Origin: Tachypleus tridentatus
Lineage: Eukaryota; Arthropoda; Merostomata; Xiphosura; Limulidae
DNA length: 64,000 nucleotides
NCBI RefSeq assembly: GCF_004210375.1
Contig: NC_134834.1
Location: forward strand, 149,763,009-149,827,008
Reading direction: 5' to 3'
Shown here: one piece after another, positions 14,501-27,430 of the stretch
How positions within the stretch are numbered: position 1 is the first letter of the stretch
Layout: every line of letters starts with the position of its first letter
Position numbers and translations under genes: made by a program
The notes under the pieces: model-generated
What the model was told of the DNA's origin: nothing
The model's input: the letters and a program-made list of their open reading frames with translations, nothing else
Databases searched by the model: none

Positions 14501-17500
14501 ATCTGTTAGATTAAAATATATTTTAATTGCAAGCAAGTTTATTCTTATATAGTACTTTTACCAATGCAGTTACTTTTTCTCACTTCACAAATAAATTAGT
14601 GTTAGGTGCAATTTCAGTTACAGGATGGCCCTTTTCTTAAATTTCTTCTCTCTCTCTCTCTCTCTCAACTTTACACAAAATTCCAGGATTTCTAGGCCTA
14701 CACACTTTCATAATTCTGCTCCACATTTGTTTGGGTGAGAACATCTTGAAAACTTTGGTATGACAAAACTTTAAACAATAACACTACAATTTAACAGCAG
14801 ATGAGAAAATGTTATTTTTCTTGCATGAATCAACTCTTGACCAGAAGTATCACCAAAGAATAACATATTAGGTGATTATATATAAACGAGAACTAAGTGG
14901 CCGACATGATACACTAAAATAATCACACAAAACAGAAGCACCATTTTTTGCTTAATTTTCTTCTTTACGAGATAAAGTTGACAAAAATTAAAACTGAGTC
15001 CTTTTCAAATTCCTGGATTTTTCAAGGGTAAGACTCATTGTGATATAATTTCATCTGTGAAGGAACTTTTGGAAAGATATTTACAAACAGGTTTGATTAA
15101 AAGGATCAAAACAAATATTAAAACAGATTACTGGATGTGTCTTAGGAAGCATTAACGTTCATGGTAACCTTAACATTATAATTTTTTTTTGGGGGGTGCA
15201 TGATTAGATTGATTGACTATTGTTAAGTTTGTTTTTTTTAATATAATAGATTGATGTTTATTCAAGATTATTACTCTGAATTTGAATAAAAGCCACTATT
15301 ATACTATATTAAAACAACTGCACCATTAAATAAGTGTAAACATTATATTGTAAGATCTGCTATGTTTGGACCAAAAGTTCAACTCGTTCACCATGGCTTG
15401 GATGTACATTTCCAAGTGCTCCAACCTCCTGACATTGCAACTGGAACAAATTTTTCCCACTCTCACTGTTTACATCTACCCCTGCTGGGCCCAAGTTCAT
15501 CTTGACATCACCAGATGAAAAGCTAGCATCCTCTTGTATCTGTCTCTTCATCACAGATTTGAACACCATTCAACTCATTTTCACAGCCTTCTAATTCATA
15601 CAACTCAAGCACATCAGGAATATTCATATAGTAATTAAGGTTACTACTTGGTGCTCTTGAGACGAGAGCATAGTTGGCATACAGTTGTCATATCTATCAC
15701 TTAAGAATCTTGTTGGTTACTGAAGGATTGAATGGAAAACACCGATAGAAACCATATATTAACATTAGGTGGGATGACAAACACCTTCAAGCTCATTTTA
15801 TCCCCACATATTACAGCACAAATCTTGAATGACACTAGGGTCATTCATCTTGCTCACAGTGGGAGCACTAGAAAATATACATCAGCTGCAGCAAGAGGAT
15901 TAACGTTAAGTCTTAATTGATTTCAAAGTAGAATATTATTTTTGAAATTCTCTTTAACTTTTGGTCAAGATGTGTAAAATAGCATTTGTTACACAATCAG
16001 TTACTGTTACTTTCCACTGGTTACTTCTAGTTTCCTATCCACTTGTGTGTGTGTGGGGGGGGGCATTTTCTTATAGCAAAGCCACATCAGGCTGTGTCTA
16101 GCAAGGGGAATCAAACCCCTGATTTTAGCATTGTAAATCTGTAGACTTACCACTGTACCAACAGGGGACCCTCTTACAATTGGAGGTATACTTCACTACA
16201 AACCAACTACTAACAAGTTGTAACTAACCATGCTCAAACCTCATGAACACTTACTATCTAATAAATGATAATAGTTAATGGATATACAAGACTGAAAACT
16301 AAGGCTCTGTAGCAAGAAGCAGTTAATACAGGAAACTTTATCCTATAATTGAAACTTATACTAATCACCTTCAAAATCCTGACCAACAGAAGAAACATTA
16401 TTATCAACATTGTTTTAAGGTTAGAATATACAACTGTAACAAATGAATGCAACTGCAACAGTTCTCTCAAGAGGTAAGTTCAACACATTTCTTAATATTA
16501 TAACTATCTCTTATTCTCAGAATTGACAATGTTATAAAATGGCATAATTTGTACAAGTAGCAAATACCCTTTAATTAAAGACTTGTTTCATACAATTCAT
16601 TGTTGGCAAGATCCAGATATTACCCAATACAGAATAACTGTTTAAACATAGTTAAAAACTGAATGAACAACCAGGTGGAACCACACATTTCATGTAATGA
16701 AATGATGAATCCAGCAATTGAAAGCGATCAACCACAATGATCCCCAAATACTAGGATCATTTGGAATATTGAGTATATTTATTTTGTTTTGTATATATGC
16801 CTTATGGTAAGTCACAACAAAGGTGAGGACTCAAAAGCAGTTAGATTCACAAATAGAAAGGGTTTCAAAACTACTGTTTCACATCATTACATGGTTAAAC
16901 ATGTGGAAAACATTTTTAAACAGAGTTGCTATGAAAGCTTCTGAAACAATAACAAAATACCATACAGTTTTTAAAAACATTTAAAACTGGTAACTCATAC
17001 TTAAAACAAGATCAGGCAACTCAAAAGGTAAAGCCATTTTGATATCTAGTGACCAGAAATAATTAGTTGATAACTATCATTTACTATTTTCTAATTATTA
17101 TAACTTTTCATGTGAAAATCAAATAATTCACATACCTGATGAACAAAGATGTCTTCTTTAGTATCAAGTCTTCATTGCACACAATAAAAAGTGGAATAAT
17201 GAAAAAGTTAAACATACAGATCTTGGTTAAGTTAAACTTTGCAACACATACAACTGAGACTTCAAATAGTTGCAAAGCCATTCCAAATATTAAGCAATTA
17301 AATAGCTGTAATGAGAACTGACAATTATCAAAACTGTTGAAAAGGCTGTACAATTTTCATACCTGTTATCTGAATAGTTCAAAGTGGAAAAGACATGGCA
17401 ATCTGATATAAAACAAAATGTAATAAGCTAATTATTTCCCCTTAATGCTCTAATCATTAGATTGGAAATATACTACAGAATTCCTAACCATGACAAGCAC

Positions 17501-20500
17501 TCAAAATATGCACAACAACCTAACCAACTAGCATTTGTCACTTAGTTTAAGTTCAAGCCCCATTTACCTGCATTATCTTAATATTCAAAATAGGCATAAT
17601 AATCAAATGACAGTTGTTACCTAGTTTTGGTTTAAGCCTGAATACCTGTAAACTACAAACAGTGTGTTCCAGGGGCCTGACCTGCAGTGGGCAAAGAGCA
17701 GATCACAGATTAATACTACAAACAGTGTTCCAGGGACCTGACCTGTAGTGGGTAAAGACACAATAGATCATAGATAGTTGTGTTAAATAGTTGTACGTTT
17801 AATGATATGAACAGGTCTAAAGTAGCCAGTACATAGCTATACATGTTAAAAATCAACAAGTTTTAAAGTGTAGACACTTGTATATGATGAAAAATTTCAA
17901 AATAAGCATATCTTTACACATTTGTGATATCTTGAACTGCAATACTCTCACATATTTACATGTGTAATACCCCCATGTGTCTTGCAAGTGATAATGCATG
18001 GTAAATAATTTCACAAAGGTATTAACATAAAAAGTGTTTAAAAAACATGCATGTAATATAGAAAATATTAACAAACAGAACTTCCAGAAAGATTTGAATG
18101 TGGTTTATACAACTGGTATAAGATATTTCTTTATACATATTTTGTTGTCTTACCACCTCCTCTTTATATATTAAACTGGGTTATCAGTTTTCCATAAAAT
18201 TTGTTTATCAATGACAAAAACATCTTAAACTATAAAAGCTAAAATATGTCACTGCTGAAACTGGACATTTCAGAAAATAAAAGTCTAGTCCCTAAAGACT
18301 AACACACAAACAAACCTGTTAATAAAGCCATATCCATTCTTTACGTTGAACCACTTCACTGTTCCTGTCACATGGGTAGCTAGAAAAAAAACATAGCACT
18401 AATATAAATACATTTATATAGAAACTATATATACATGAATTAGATGTTGCAGTTCAGGAGCTAATCAGTTATTTTGATATAAAAGGTTTAGACTTATTAG
18501 GGTTAATAAAGAACAAAGAATATCATGCTTGTTTTATCGTGAAAACAGTAATAGTAGGATTTAAGAAACTTAACTCATTCCACAAGTTCTTCACCATGTA
18601 TTATCCTTTTCAAATAAATCAAGCAAAACTTTGCTTGTAAAGTTATCTTGTTTTAAGAAAGATATTTTTAAATCACAAGCATTTAAAACCAACACAGTTA
18701 TTCACTTCATATAATTTAACCATACTGAAAGATAAACAAGCTTTCTGATTGGTTGATTTGAATGTAGAAAAGTGTTGTTTTTTAAGAAGTTTAACTAATG
18801 TTTGTTGTTTCCTTACAAGAAAATCATTAAATATGGTAATATATTATGGTATTGGTGCTAGTGTTGACATAATACTGACCACATCAGTAAGTGTTTTAAG
18901 CCTCTATAATAGCATGCAGTGAAATCAGCAAGGACAAGAAAAACAAATTTACACAGGCTTTGATATATATCTCATAATGGTCCCAAAGATGCTATTCAAA
19001 CAACCAAGGCAGAGTTAAGCCCACTGGTCTATACACAGAGCATGAACTAAAAAAAATATAAAGGTTTACAAAACAATGTTTTGTCAATACTTGGCTTTTG
19101 ACACTTTCACTACCACTAATCCCATCAAAAACAAAATTTAAACATTTTAAAATTTATGATAAATCAGCTCTTATACACTAGGACAACTCACTCCTAACTA
19201 ACCATATCTGAATCAAAATATTTATTTTATTATAGTGGATCAAAAGGGCATTTATCCAATCACTTTTTCTCAACAGAAAAAAACTAAACCCAGAATAAAA
19301 CCCTGGTCTTTCAAATATTCATCTTTAACTTTGGATTGCAATTCATTCCATAAGTTTTCATCTACTGTAAAGCTGTCCTTACTGGAAATAATGTTTGACC
19401 TATTTAAACTTATGACCTCTTATCCCACCAACATAAAAACATATGTTGGTCACCACTTTCCTGAACAGTCCTTGGCTCTTATCTTCAGGATAGAAGTTTT
19501 TCTCTTTATTATAATGTAGAGCTACACAATGAGATTCTTGTGTATGTTTGTATAATTGTAAGCTATCTCCATTCCATCAACTGTAAGGGAAAAAAACAGA
19601 TTTTAGAATTGCAAATCTGTAAACTCATTGCAAACCTACTGAGGGACACATTAACCCTTTTTAGAAAAATGGTATGCCAGTGACACCTGCCAATTTTCTT
19701 CATATCACAGTAGAAGCACTTAGCACCAAACTGAATGAATCTCAGTAAAATTTCCTAAAGTGTTTACTTTCAACTAGAAATTTGTTTAAATTTCAATATT
19801 TTATTAAAATATTTTGTAGAAATATTAAAAACTTCCTTTCAAAGAATTTTGTTTATTATTCATTGATCAGAAAATTTCACTACATATGCAATTACTTTCA
19901 AATTGACCAGCATTTACTATAGACAGTCAAAACTGAGAAAGATTTATTGGTGACCTATGACCTGTCAACAGCATCATGTCAGGCTAAATATTTTACTGAC
20001 AAAATTGTTTATCAAGTTCTATTTCATACAATATTTTCAAACTATTCCTTACTTATTGAATAGTTATTGTAGCACTTTGCCCTTGTCTACCATATTCTCT
20101 AAAACTAGGCATATCTGATTCAGTTCAAGTTTATATGTTTCTAATTCTTCTAAACCTTTTACTAAATGTAGCTTTTCTTAATAGAAACTATATTTAATAA
20201 TTTTACAACCATTAATTACTTCATGGTATCTTGGTCGTTGTACGTTATCGTAACTAGTGTATAACCTATTCTAGGCCAATGGTGTTTAATTTTACCATTC
20301 TCATATCCATAGCTAAGACACTTGCTTTATGGTTTGTTTTACTGTGTTGCCAAAGAAAACAAAACTACTGAAAGCAAGTTTGAAACTTCCAAAAGAACTT
20401 TCTACAAACTACATAGCTTATGAAGGTTTCTTTTATATCTGTATGAAATTGTAGATGGGGAAAATTCAGAAATATTTCACTGTGATACACATTTTTATAG

Positions 20501-23500
20501 AAATAAACAGTTCAAACCCATAGATTTCAATTACTAATGCTTGTTTTCCTAGATTGTTGTGAATCTTTCTTATGCAGTATTTATTTTATAGAACTTTGAA
20601 ATTTATATTTCATTTTATGAAATGCCATATGCATTCATTATATTTATAATGACTGGCATACTTCTTATACCATACAAAATAAAACTTTTAAATAAATCTT
20701 CAGGTTAACAATTCTTAAGTTTTAAACATTGCATTACACACACACACACACACACCATTTTATTTGGGGTGAAAGTTGCTTACGCAAACCATTGCTTCAG
20801 CTAAACAATACCAAGTTATAATTTCAGCTCTACTATATACTAATCCACTGAACTGGAAGCCGTACTAGTTAATATAGTTTGAAAAAAAAAAAAAAAAAGC
20901 AAAAGCTTTCATCACATTCAGATCACTAGCCCATGACTTCTCGGTGCAGAGATATGGCAACCACGAAAGCCAAAGTTAAGGAATGCCAATAGACTAAAAG
21001 TTAATAAAACATACATGTGTAAGTTAGAGTTGAATTAGCCCTATTTTGTTCAAAAGTGACATTATGTTTAGAAAAAATAAGGAATCCTTAAACAAATGAT
21101 TTTATTCACAGTGCATAGAAAAGTTCAAAATAAAAATTATTATTACTATTATTATATATGAAATTTGTCCTATAAAAAGTTGGATATAATTTTAACTTTT
21201 TAATGTGTGTAAAAATGACAGTATTTCATAAGTAATTCAAGGGTCAGTTTTTATGATATTTAAGTGGTTTCTGTAAAGTTAAGTTTAATGGAGAAATATG
21301 CTTTCTAAACAGAAATCTGTTATCTTTTTAAGGACCAATATTTTTTTTTATCAGAGCAAAATACCAGCTTAGAGTGAAACTACAGTTCAACCTGGTTATA
21401 CGGACAAGAGAAATGGTGTTATGATGTACTTGGCTTATCCAGAAGCCAATGATAATGTGCTACACAGATTACCAATGTTAAGGCTTACAAAAAAAAAAAA
21501 AGACTAGCAAGATTGGTAGTAAATTAAACATAGCATGTTTCTATATAAAATATTGTGGTTAAAAAACCTTGTTTTAATAACACAAGATAAGCAAAAGTGT
21601 TTATAACATACTTCATACACCCTAAAAAAGTTCACAACTGAAGAGAAAAGGCAATAAAAACTTTCCACATTTAAATATCACACAACTTCACATAATATTC
21701 AATTTATAGATTCAAAGTTCATACAACACCTGGAAAACAGCAAGCAACACAGTTTACAATACATAAGACCCATAAGTATTTTGCACCAGATAACTCAACC
21801 AGTTGACCAATTTTTTAAAGTATTTACCCAAATTTACACAAGTGTTATGTATTACAATTGGTGCTCACTAGATGTCACTGGTAATGTTTGTCCTGACCTC
21901 TACTGAATTTATTCTGAATTATGTATCAGACACTGAAGAAAGCATTCACATTTTTATACTGTCATTTTACTGAAATATCACAAATTGAGGTGTCATTATG
22001 TATATTTTGTGCCAAAACAGTTTTGTTCATTACTATATAAACAGGCTATTAATCAATAAAGTAAAAAGACCCTAATGTTTCTAGGCTCATTTCAACAAGA
22101 CGAAAGAGCTTCAAACAAAATAGGCTAGAGGTTGTACAACATTTTTCTGCTTTTGTTTGTTTCAAGAAGCAGAAGTAAGATACTCTCATCTTTCAAAGAA
22201 GATACTGGTAAATCACTAAAAGAAAACAAAACACACTAACCAACAACATATGTTACATAAGACAATACAGACAAAATAACAGTTACAGGAATTCTCAGTG
22301 AATACAGGAAACAGAAAATAGTTTACACAGTATGAACACTAACAAATACTGAAAAATTTAAACACAAACATGGTTTGAAAATAAATAACTAAAGAAACCC
22401 AAACCTTACAATTATGTAGTTATCAAAAGGAATTTTTTTTTTAAAATCAAATAAACGTTAAATTATGATTGTTATAATATATATTGGTTAAACTAGCAGA
22501 ATTCTAAAACTAATCAGTATTTGCATTTATTATGACTACATCTTGTGATTTAGTTTGCAACATTACTTCTTTGTCATATTTCACCTTTTGAAAGACTACA
22601 TTAATTCATAATTATCATAGTGTTACTGCTGCACTTTGTAAAAAAAATTCAAAATAACTGCTTCTGACAATTCTAAAGGAAATTTCTTAGAAAATAAGTT
22701 ACCTGGGGAACTAAAACAACCTTATCGGTAGAATTAACGAGAGACCTCTTCCCCTCATCTTCATTACGTAAATCGCATCTTTCATTATTGTAAGGAGTCA
22801 AAGATTTACGCACACATGCTAGTTTAACCTGCTCCTCACCTTAGGCCCTAAATAAGCCTGTGCACTCTTACAGTCCAAATCCAACATAACAAGGAAACCT
22901 TTATTATAATTTCCTACCTTGTTTCCTTTATTTCTATTTATCTGCTATTTTCCCAACTATAATAAAGCAACCTACAACAGTAAAACAAACTCTACAAGTT
23001 TATTTTAAAACCTATCTTTTTAAGCCTTAAAAAAAAAATCACTACTACCAATCTAACCAACCAATATTTATAAATTAAAATACAAGGCTAAAATTCTACC
23101 ACATTCCCCAATAATTAATACTGATACAATGAATTAATAGTATTTCTGATAGAGGTGGAAGTCATAAAAGGCCTGGTTACCTGCAACTACTTTCTACTAA
23201 GTTGCATATCTTAATTCTTAAGTTACCACATTAACTATCTGAAAAATTTAGTTACAATGAGACAGATACATCCAATGGTATAATGTGTTTGCAACAATTT
23301 ACAAATAATTTTCTCAAAATTTCCAATTTTCTGTAGTTGCATATTTTAAGAATATGCAATAAAAAAGTTAAAACTTTTTAAATTGAAAAAACAAAACCAC
23401 CAGATAATTAAAACAGAACATTTCCAAACATGTTAGGCACCTCTGCAAAACTAAGAATTGGAACAACCATGTCCCCACAAAACTAAGACAGGACAATACC

Positions 23501-25509
23501 AACCATGTCATACACCTCCCCACAATCCCCTTGGGGAAGTATTATCTGCTCAAGAATACTATAGTTCCTCACAATTCATAATGTTTTCTTAATTTCAGAA
23601 TTAAGATTATCATCTTCCTTAATCATTTCCATCTAGCATCCATTCAGGACAAGGAATACAGGTCACATCTTCATTGGTGGATGCAAGTAACTAACATATG
23701 TTGAAACTTTTAGAACACTCCAGTGAGAATCAAGTAATTAAACACATCACAGTAGTAAATCAGGCCTGATGTAACCTTTTAAAGAACCACAGAAAACTGC
23801 TCATGTTAAAATTACATTTTCATGAGATACTAAACAGCCATTTAGCCAATCTAAGCAACATCATTTTATACTATCACCCTTTTCCAAACTAAGTATCAAG
23901 ATTGCTTTTCTTATATATCTAATCATGATCAATAAAATACTTATCCAAACTCCTCTTAAGTTCCTTCAAATACTTTATTACAACCCAAAGTGAGTGTTCC
24001 ACAGGTAACCTCCCCATGTTACAAATGTAACACTGAATTAACTGCAGTTTATTATTACTTAATCTGTATTCTCTAGTGTTACCACCTGCAGTGTTCAATT
24101 AGGGAATTGTGATCTCCATTTATGGATTTGGATTTTTGTAAACCTTAAAAATTGACTCTCTCTCGCTTAACCTCTCTCTCTACTTTCTAGTTCCATTCCC
24201 ATACAACCTTTTCCAAACCACAAATCCAAATATCCAAACCCATAATCATCCTGTTCTTTCCTTAAAAGATCTTTTGCAAATAAGATGGCTTAAACTGAAC
24301 ACTAATATTAGAATCTAAATGATGTCTTGTATATTGTATAAATGGCCTACAATAGTGAACTTAAAAAAATTTTAAACGTTTTCCTTTTGGTACAGATACT
24401 CTAATGTATTATGCACAAACATGAATTGCTCTGACAACATGAATCACATTAGAACTCTCCATGAAAAGAAACCCACTTGAAATAACAACATACATCTCAG
24501 AACAGCTGGTATGGATATTAACACTCTTTGTTAATCTGAAGATGACGGGAGAAGGTCGAAATGTTGTTCTTTGCTTATCAATCAAAGTGTCAATATCCAT
24601 ATCAACCCTTTTGAGATACATTAGAACTCTCATAATTTACTAAACTATCTTTAGCAAATATATAACTAAAAAAGTAAGTTAATTTCATTTCTACAATAAC
24701 ATGGTAGGGAAAAAAGATTAATAACATGTACTATTACCATGGAACTTTTGAATATTTCAACCTTAGAAATATAACTTGTTTACAATTAAACGTTCTAATC
24801 ACTCTAACACGTTTAAGTTAACCATACAGTGCTTGAAATTAAAGTAATTCCACAGATTACACACATACGCATAAAACCAACAGGAAAAATCGCTTCTGCA
24901 CCAAAATTTAAAAAAAAGTTAAAATAAATATACAGTATTTGGTGCAGGGTAGATCTTTAGCACATAAAAACAAGCACACTTGAATAGGCGTGAAACAAAT
25001 AAATTAAAAACAGAAATCCTGTACTTTGTCAGAAAAATCAGGTCTTTAGAAGTTTTGTTGGTTAACATCTAAAAAGTACAAGCGTACAACACGTATTTAC
25101 TTTTAATTTTGCTATACCCGATAAATTTTATCTAACGTTTCAATATGAAAAGGTTTTTATTATTTCATTTTTAGCTTAGGTTAGGGAACTATTTTAATTC
25201 CATATTGTGCGATTAACATTAACAATAAATATAGGGAAGCGCCCAGAATAGTGAAAACAAAACAAATGACAATTTTACTAAACAACTAAAATGTTTATAC
25301 TCAAAATCACGTTATCGTCTGGATTCTTTATAAGTAATATTCGATTAACAAAAAATTATTAAACTGACGTAGCTCTAACTATTATTACATAATTTACGTT
25401 TTGTTGTAATCAAATTACTCATGTTCCTAGACGCGTAAGAATTATTCCTACCAAGCACTTTCTTTGCTGTTGGATCTTGACTAACATTATTTTCTTCAGT
25501 TCCTGACAT
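8520..25509 (-). CDS. YBX1: Y-box binding protein (cold-shock domain), complete nine-exon gene
   Basis: Coding exons in transcript order are 25509-25452, 18379-18316, 17169-17136, 14279-14190, 13439-13311, 11307-11161, 10239-10099, 9857-9492 and 8582-8520. All junctions are GT-AG and keep frame, giving 363 aa. The cold-shock domain spans about residues 19-95, with the RNP1-like motif KNGYGFI (33-39), the RNP2-like motif DIFVH (47-51) and the conserved [12 protein letters not shown] (exon 5). The remainder alternates Arg/Tyr-rich basic islands with acidic, Ser/Thr-rich stretches, as in the C-terminal domain of YBX1/YBX3. Family members bind mRNA and single-stranded nucleic acid, package mRNPs and regulate translation. 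The N-terminal extension (about 18 aa) is shorter than in vertebrates. The residue after INR is Leu where Asn or Thr is usual. The start follows from the MSG-type beginning, the exon-1 donor GTAGGA and the absence of a longer frame. Confidence 0.95.
9492..9857 (-). CDS. YBX1: YBX exon 8
   Basis: 122 codons, phase 0 at both ends. It starts [12 protein letters not shown], carries an [18 protein letters not shown] basic island, then an acidic/Ser-rich low-complexity region ending at ENQ. Confidence 0.9.
10099..10239 (-). CDS. YBX1: YBX exon 7
   Basis: 47 codons, phase 0. It begins [14 protein letters not shown] and holds the basic/aromatic island [17 protein letters not shown]. Acceptor CACTAG, donor GTAAAT. 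Confidence 0.92.
11161..11307 (-). CDS. YBX1: YBX exon 6
   Basis: 49 codons, phase 0. It begins [12 protein letters not shown] and ends RGPPRTRE. It includes [18 protein letters not shown], a Y-box C-terminal basic island. Acceptor TTTACAG, donor GTTAGT. Confidence 0.92.
13311..13439 (-). CDS. YBX1: YBX exon 5 (end of cold-shock domain)
   Basis: 43 codons, phase 0. It starts [18 protein letters not shown], the diagnostic Y-box sequence after GEK of exon 4, then [13 protein letters not shown] and a run of Arg. Donor GTAAGC. Confidence 0.95.
13471..13665 (-). mobile_element. SINE type A copy, head truncated, in YBX intron 4
   Basis: It contains the tail motif (TTTCACACAAAGCTACATAA), TGTCCCTAATTCTGCAGTGT, and an ATTGACAGTCACATAA block in reverse orientation, ending before the tRNA-like head. 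It is diverged and lies just upstream of YBX exon 5 in transcript order. It is the only type A copy I found left of 26 kb. Confidence 0.8.
14190..14279 (-). CDS. YBX1: YBX exon 4 (cold-shock domain)
   Basis: 30 codons, phase 0: [19 protein letters not shown] then [11 protein letters not shown]. This is the core of the cold-shock domain of animal Y-box proteins. Acceptor CTGCAG, donor GTATAT. Confidence 0.96.
14280..17135 (-). other. YBX intron 3 (2.9 kb)
   Basis: It holds a (CT)n microsatellite near 14645-14666 and a type C SINE at 16044-16173. A stretch at 15360-15720 has open but shifting frames on the - strand and may be a very old gene or transposon remnant that I cannot name. Confidence 0.5.
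16044..16173 (-). mobile_element. SINE type C copy in YBX intron 3
   Basis: Reverse orientation: a TG-rich tail, TATAGCAAAGCCACAT, GGAATCAAACCCCTGAT (B-box region) and a CCACTGTACCAACAGGGGA head. It matches the forward copy at 28510-28636. Confidence 0.75.
17136..17169 (-). CDS. YBX1: YBX exon 3, 34-nt microexon
   Basis: It completes the split Arg codon and encodes [11 protein letters not shown]. The same 34-nt exon with the same phase is known in vertebrate YBX genes. The first full codon is CTT (Leu) where NDT is usual. The acceptor is the AG at 17171-17170 and the donor is GTATG. Confidence 0.93.
17660..17785. repeat. Short tandem duplication in YBX intron 2
   Basis: CTACAAACAGTGTGTTCCAG with CTGACCTGCAGTGGGCAAAG is repeated about 60 bp later as CTACAAACAGTGTTCCAGGG with CTGACCTGTAGTGGGTAAAG. 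The two copies are diverged by a few bases. Confidence 0.75.
18316..18379 (-). CDS. YBX1: YBX exon 2 (cold-shock domain)
   Basis: 64 nt encoding [20 protein letters not shown] flanked by split codons. It carries the WFN...GYGFI nucleic-acid-binding strand (RNP1). Acceptor TTTTTCTAG, donor GTTTGT. Confidence 0.96.
18380..25451 (-). other. YBX intron 1 (7.1 kb)
   Basis: AT-rich sequence with a (CA)n tract near 20738-20755, homopolymer A runs and one foldback repeat (24505-24606). I see no additional exon with Y-box similarity. Confidence 0.55.
24505..24606 (-). repeat. Foldback (MITE-like) repeat
   Basis: Imperfect inverted arms, TATGGATATTAACACTCTTTG (24510-24530) and TCAAAGTGTCAATATCCAT (24582-24600), enclose a core with GAAGATGACGGGAGAAGGTC. 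Related copies lie at 30320-30417 and, as a fragment, at 35741-35780. Confidence 0.65.
25452..25509 (-). CDS. YBX1: YBX exon 1 with start codon
   Basis: [19 protein letters not shown] plus one base of the split Ala codon; donor GTAGGA. The ATG at 25509-25507 is preceded by pyrimidine-rich 5'UTR-like sequence. Confidence 0.9.
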
Positions 25510-25645
25510 CTTTTAGAAGATTGTCTGTTTGGATGTTTAAGTGATGTAACTCCGCACTCCTACTTCCCCACTTCACTCTACGCCCTTTCTACCCCAGACC
25601 TTTTCCTTTCATTCCAGTCTAAACACACGGAAACGCTCAAAAGGA

Positions 25646-25698
25646 ATTGGTCAACTGTTCTAATGACGTTCTTGTGAAATTGCAGCATTTTCATTGGT
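25646..25698 (+). promoter_or_regulatory. Two ATTGGTCA (inverted CCAAT / Y-box-like) motifs upstream of YBX
   Basis: ATTGGTCA starts at 25646 and again at 25693, 47 bp apart, about 140-190 bp upstream of the YBX start codon. On the gene's own strand they read as CCAAT boxes. CCAAT/Y-box elements are bound by NF-Y and are the historical target of Y-box proteins. No TATA box was seen. Confidence 0.5.
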
Positions 25699-26199
25699 CA
25701 GCAGAACATGACATAATATTTTAAGCAATTTGAATATAAACTTAAACGTAGGGAAAAAAAAATCAACATTTATTTAGTGTACCAGTAAAACAACACTATA
25801 TTATTCTAAAGCATCCAGTTTAAATTTAATATTCGAGTAACAATAAAAGCAATATCATCTGTCTGTCTATACCAAAAACGTAAAATTTTAAAGGTTATAT
25901 TCTATGACAAAAAAAGAAATAAGTCCAAACTTATGATCGGCATCTCAGTAGAGTGTTCAAAATGGAGGTGAAGATATATATATATATATTGAAAAATTAT
26001 ATTACCACAAGGGTACGATTTAGAAAGTTCAATAACCGAAAACATTAAAGCATACATCAAAAATAGAAAAGAGATTGAGTTCCATTGATAGTAGCGACTT
26101 CTTACTTTAGAAAGGGACTTTTTTTTTTTGTGTGTGTGTGTCTGAAATGCAACTGTAACTTTAATTTGCATAAATAAATGTTACATATTAATTGTTCGT

Positions 26200-26247
26200 T
26201 TTTTGTTTTGAATTTTGCGCAAAGCTACACGAGGGCTATCTGTACCA
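26200..26247 (-). mobile_element. SINE tail fragment
   Basis: Only the shared 3' tail, TTTTGCGCAAAGCTACACGA then GGGCTATCTGT, is present in reverse orientation. Confidence 0.65.
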
Positions 26248-26766
26248 TTTATTAATAGTGTGATTCAATTATTTAATTACATAAATGACAGAGAGATAGA
26301 TCTCTGTATTTTTATTTAGTGAGGGTTTAAAAAGTTTCATCTTGGTTTAGAATCTGACAAACAGTACTGTGCAAACGTGTTAAAACAGGATAATATTTTG
26401 TCATTCTTTCCATTTCGTGAGCTAATTCTTCCACACCGTTACAGAAAGTATTTCATCATTATTGTAATGTTTCACTGATTCCTATCGTAAATTGAATGAG
26501 CCAGGGTGAGAATACTTATTATCCTTTATAACTCCCATATACTTGCACCTAGGACACGTTATAAGGGTTCTATTTGAATTAACATACTGATCAAATTTAG
26601 GGTATGAAATAACTGTCCTGGTACCTTGTGCAGTGTTTATATAGAAAGAAGCTACCAAGGAGCTGGCATGTGGTACTCGTATATGATAAAATAAATAAAT
26701 TTAATAGAACTCCATAAATAAACCTTGAATAAAGGTGTTTAGCAATACATATTAAGTTTCGTTACT

Positions 26767-27430
26767 ATGTCCAAGTCCAGAAAGCTTAGAGAATTGTCAG
26801 TAGTGCAGAAAATTCGCATAAAAACTTTACATTATGCTGGTTGGACTCACTGACAAATTGCTGCAGACTTGAAATGTTCCCTAAACACTGCCAAGTTCAC
26901 TCTATATCGCGAGACCGAGGTAGGTAGATTTGAAAATAGGAGCGGAAGAGGCAGAGCATCTAAACTCATTGATGCTGATGTTAAGTATCTTTGTTTATAC
27001 AGCCTTCAGGACAGAAGAAAGACTGCCACTGGAATATTTGGTGACATAGCAGTAAAACATCATCACTTCGATCTTCAAATACTGTCAAGAGACTGAAATT
27101 TGTTTCAAAAAATACGAAACTGGACTACTGATGAGTCCAAGTTTGAAATATTGGGTTCAAAGCTTAGCTTGCACACACCTGGCAGAAGAAAGGTGAAATA
27201 TATTTACCTCAATGCATAGCACCTACCATGAAGCATGAGGAAGACATTGTTATGGTTTTAGGGGTGCTTTCCTGCTGAGGTGATAGGAGATATTTGCAAA
27301 ATAGGTGGAATAACGAACCAGTTCAAGTATCATTAGATACTGACCCATCATGGTATTCTAAGTTGTTTGCATATTATTGGTAAAGGATTCTATTACCAAG
27401 ATTATAATGACCTTAAACACTAATCCAACC
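26767..27430 (+). pseudogene. Tc1/mariner-like transposase remnant
   Basis: Translation in one main frame with stops reads MSKSRKLRELSVVQKIRIKT, then a helix-turn-helix-like SGRGRASKLIDADVKYL region, then TTDESKFEIFGSK (the second catalytic Asp region of Tc1 elements), GRRKVKYI, and a GCFPAEVIGDICKIGGI stretch that resembles the GxGxx...G(D) region. There are several in-frame stops, and part of the catalytic core between the N-terminal DNA-binding half and DESKFE is deleted. No terminal inverted repeats were identified. It is inactive. Confidence 0.75.

Noticed and set aside
15360-15720. Open frames on the - strand within YBX intron 3
   Set aside because: The frame shifts within a short distance and I recognise no family; not enough to call a gene or an alternative YBX exon.
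24409-24643. Overlapping 60-74 codon frames on both strands
   Set aside because: They coincide with the foldback repeat and have no domain or codon evidence.
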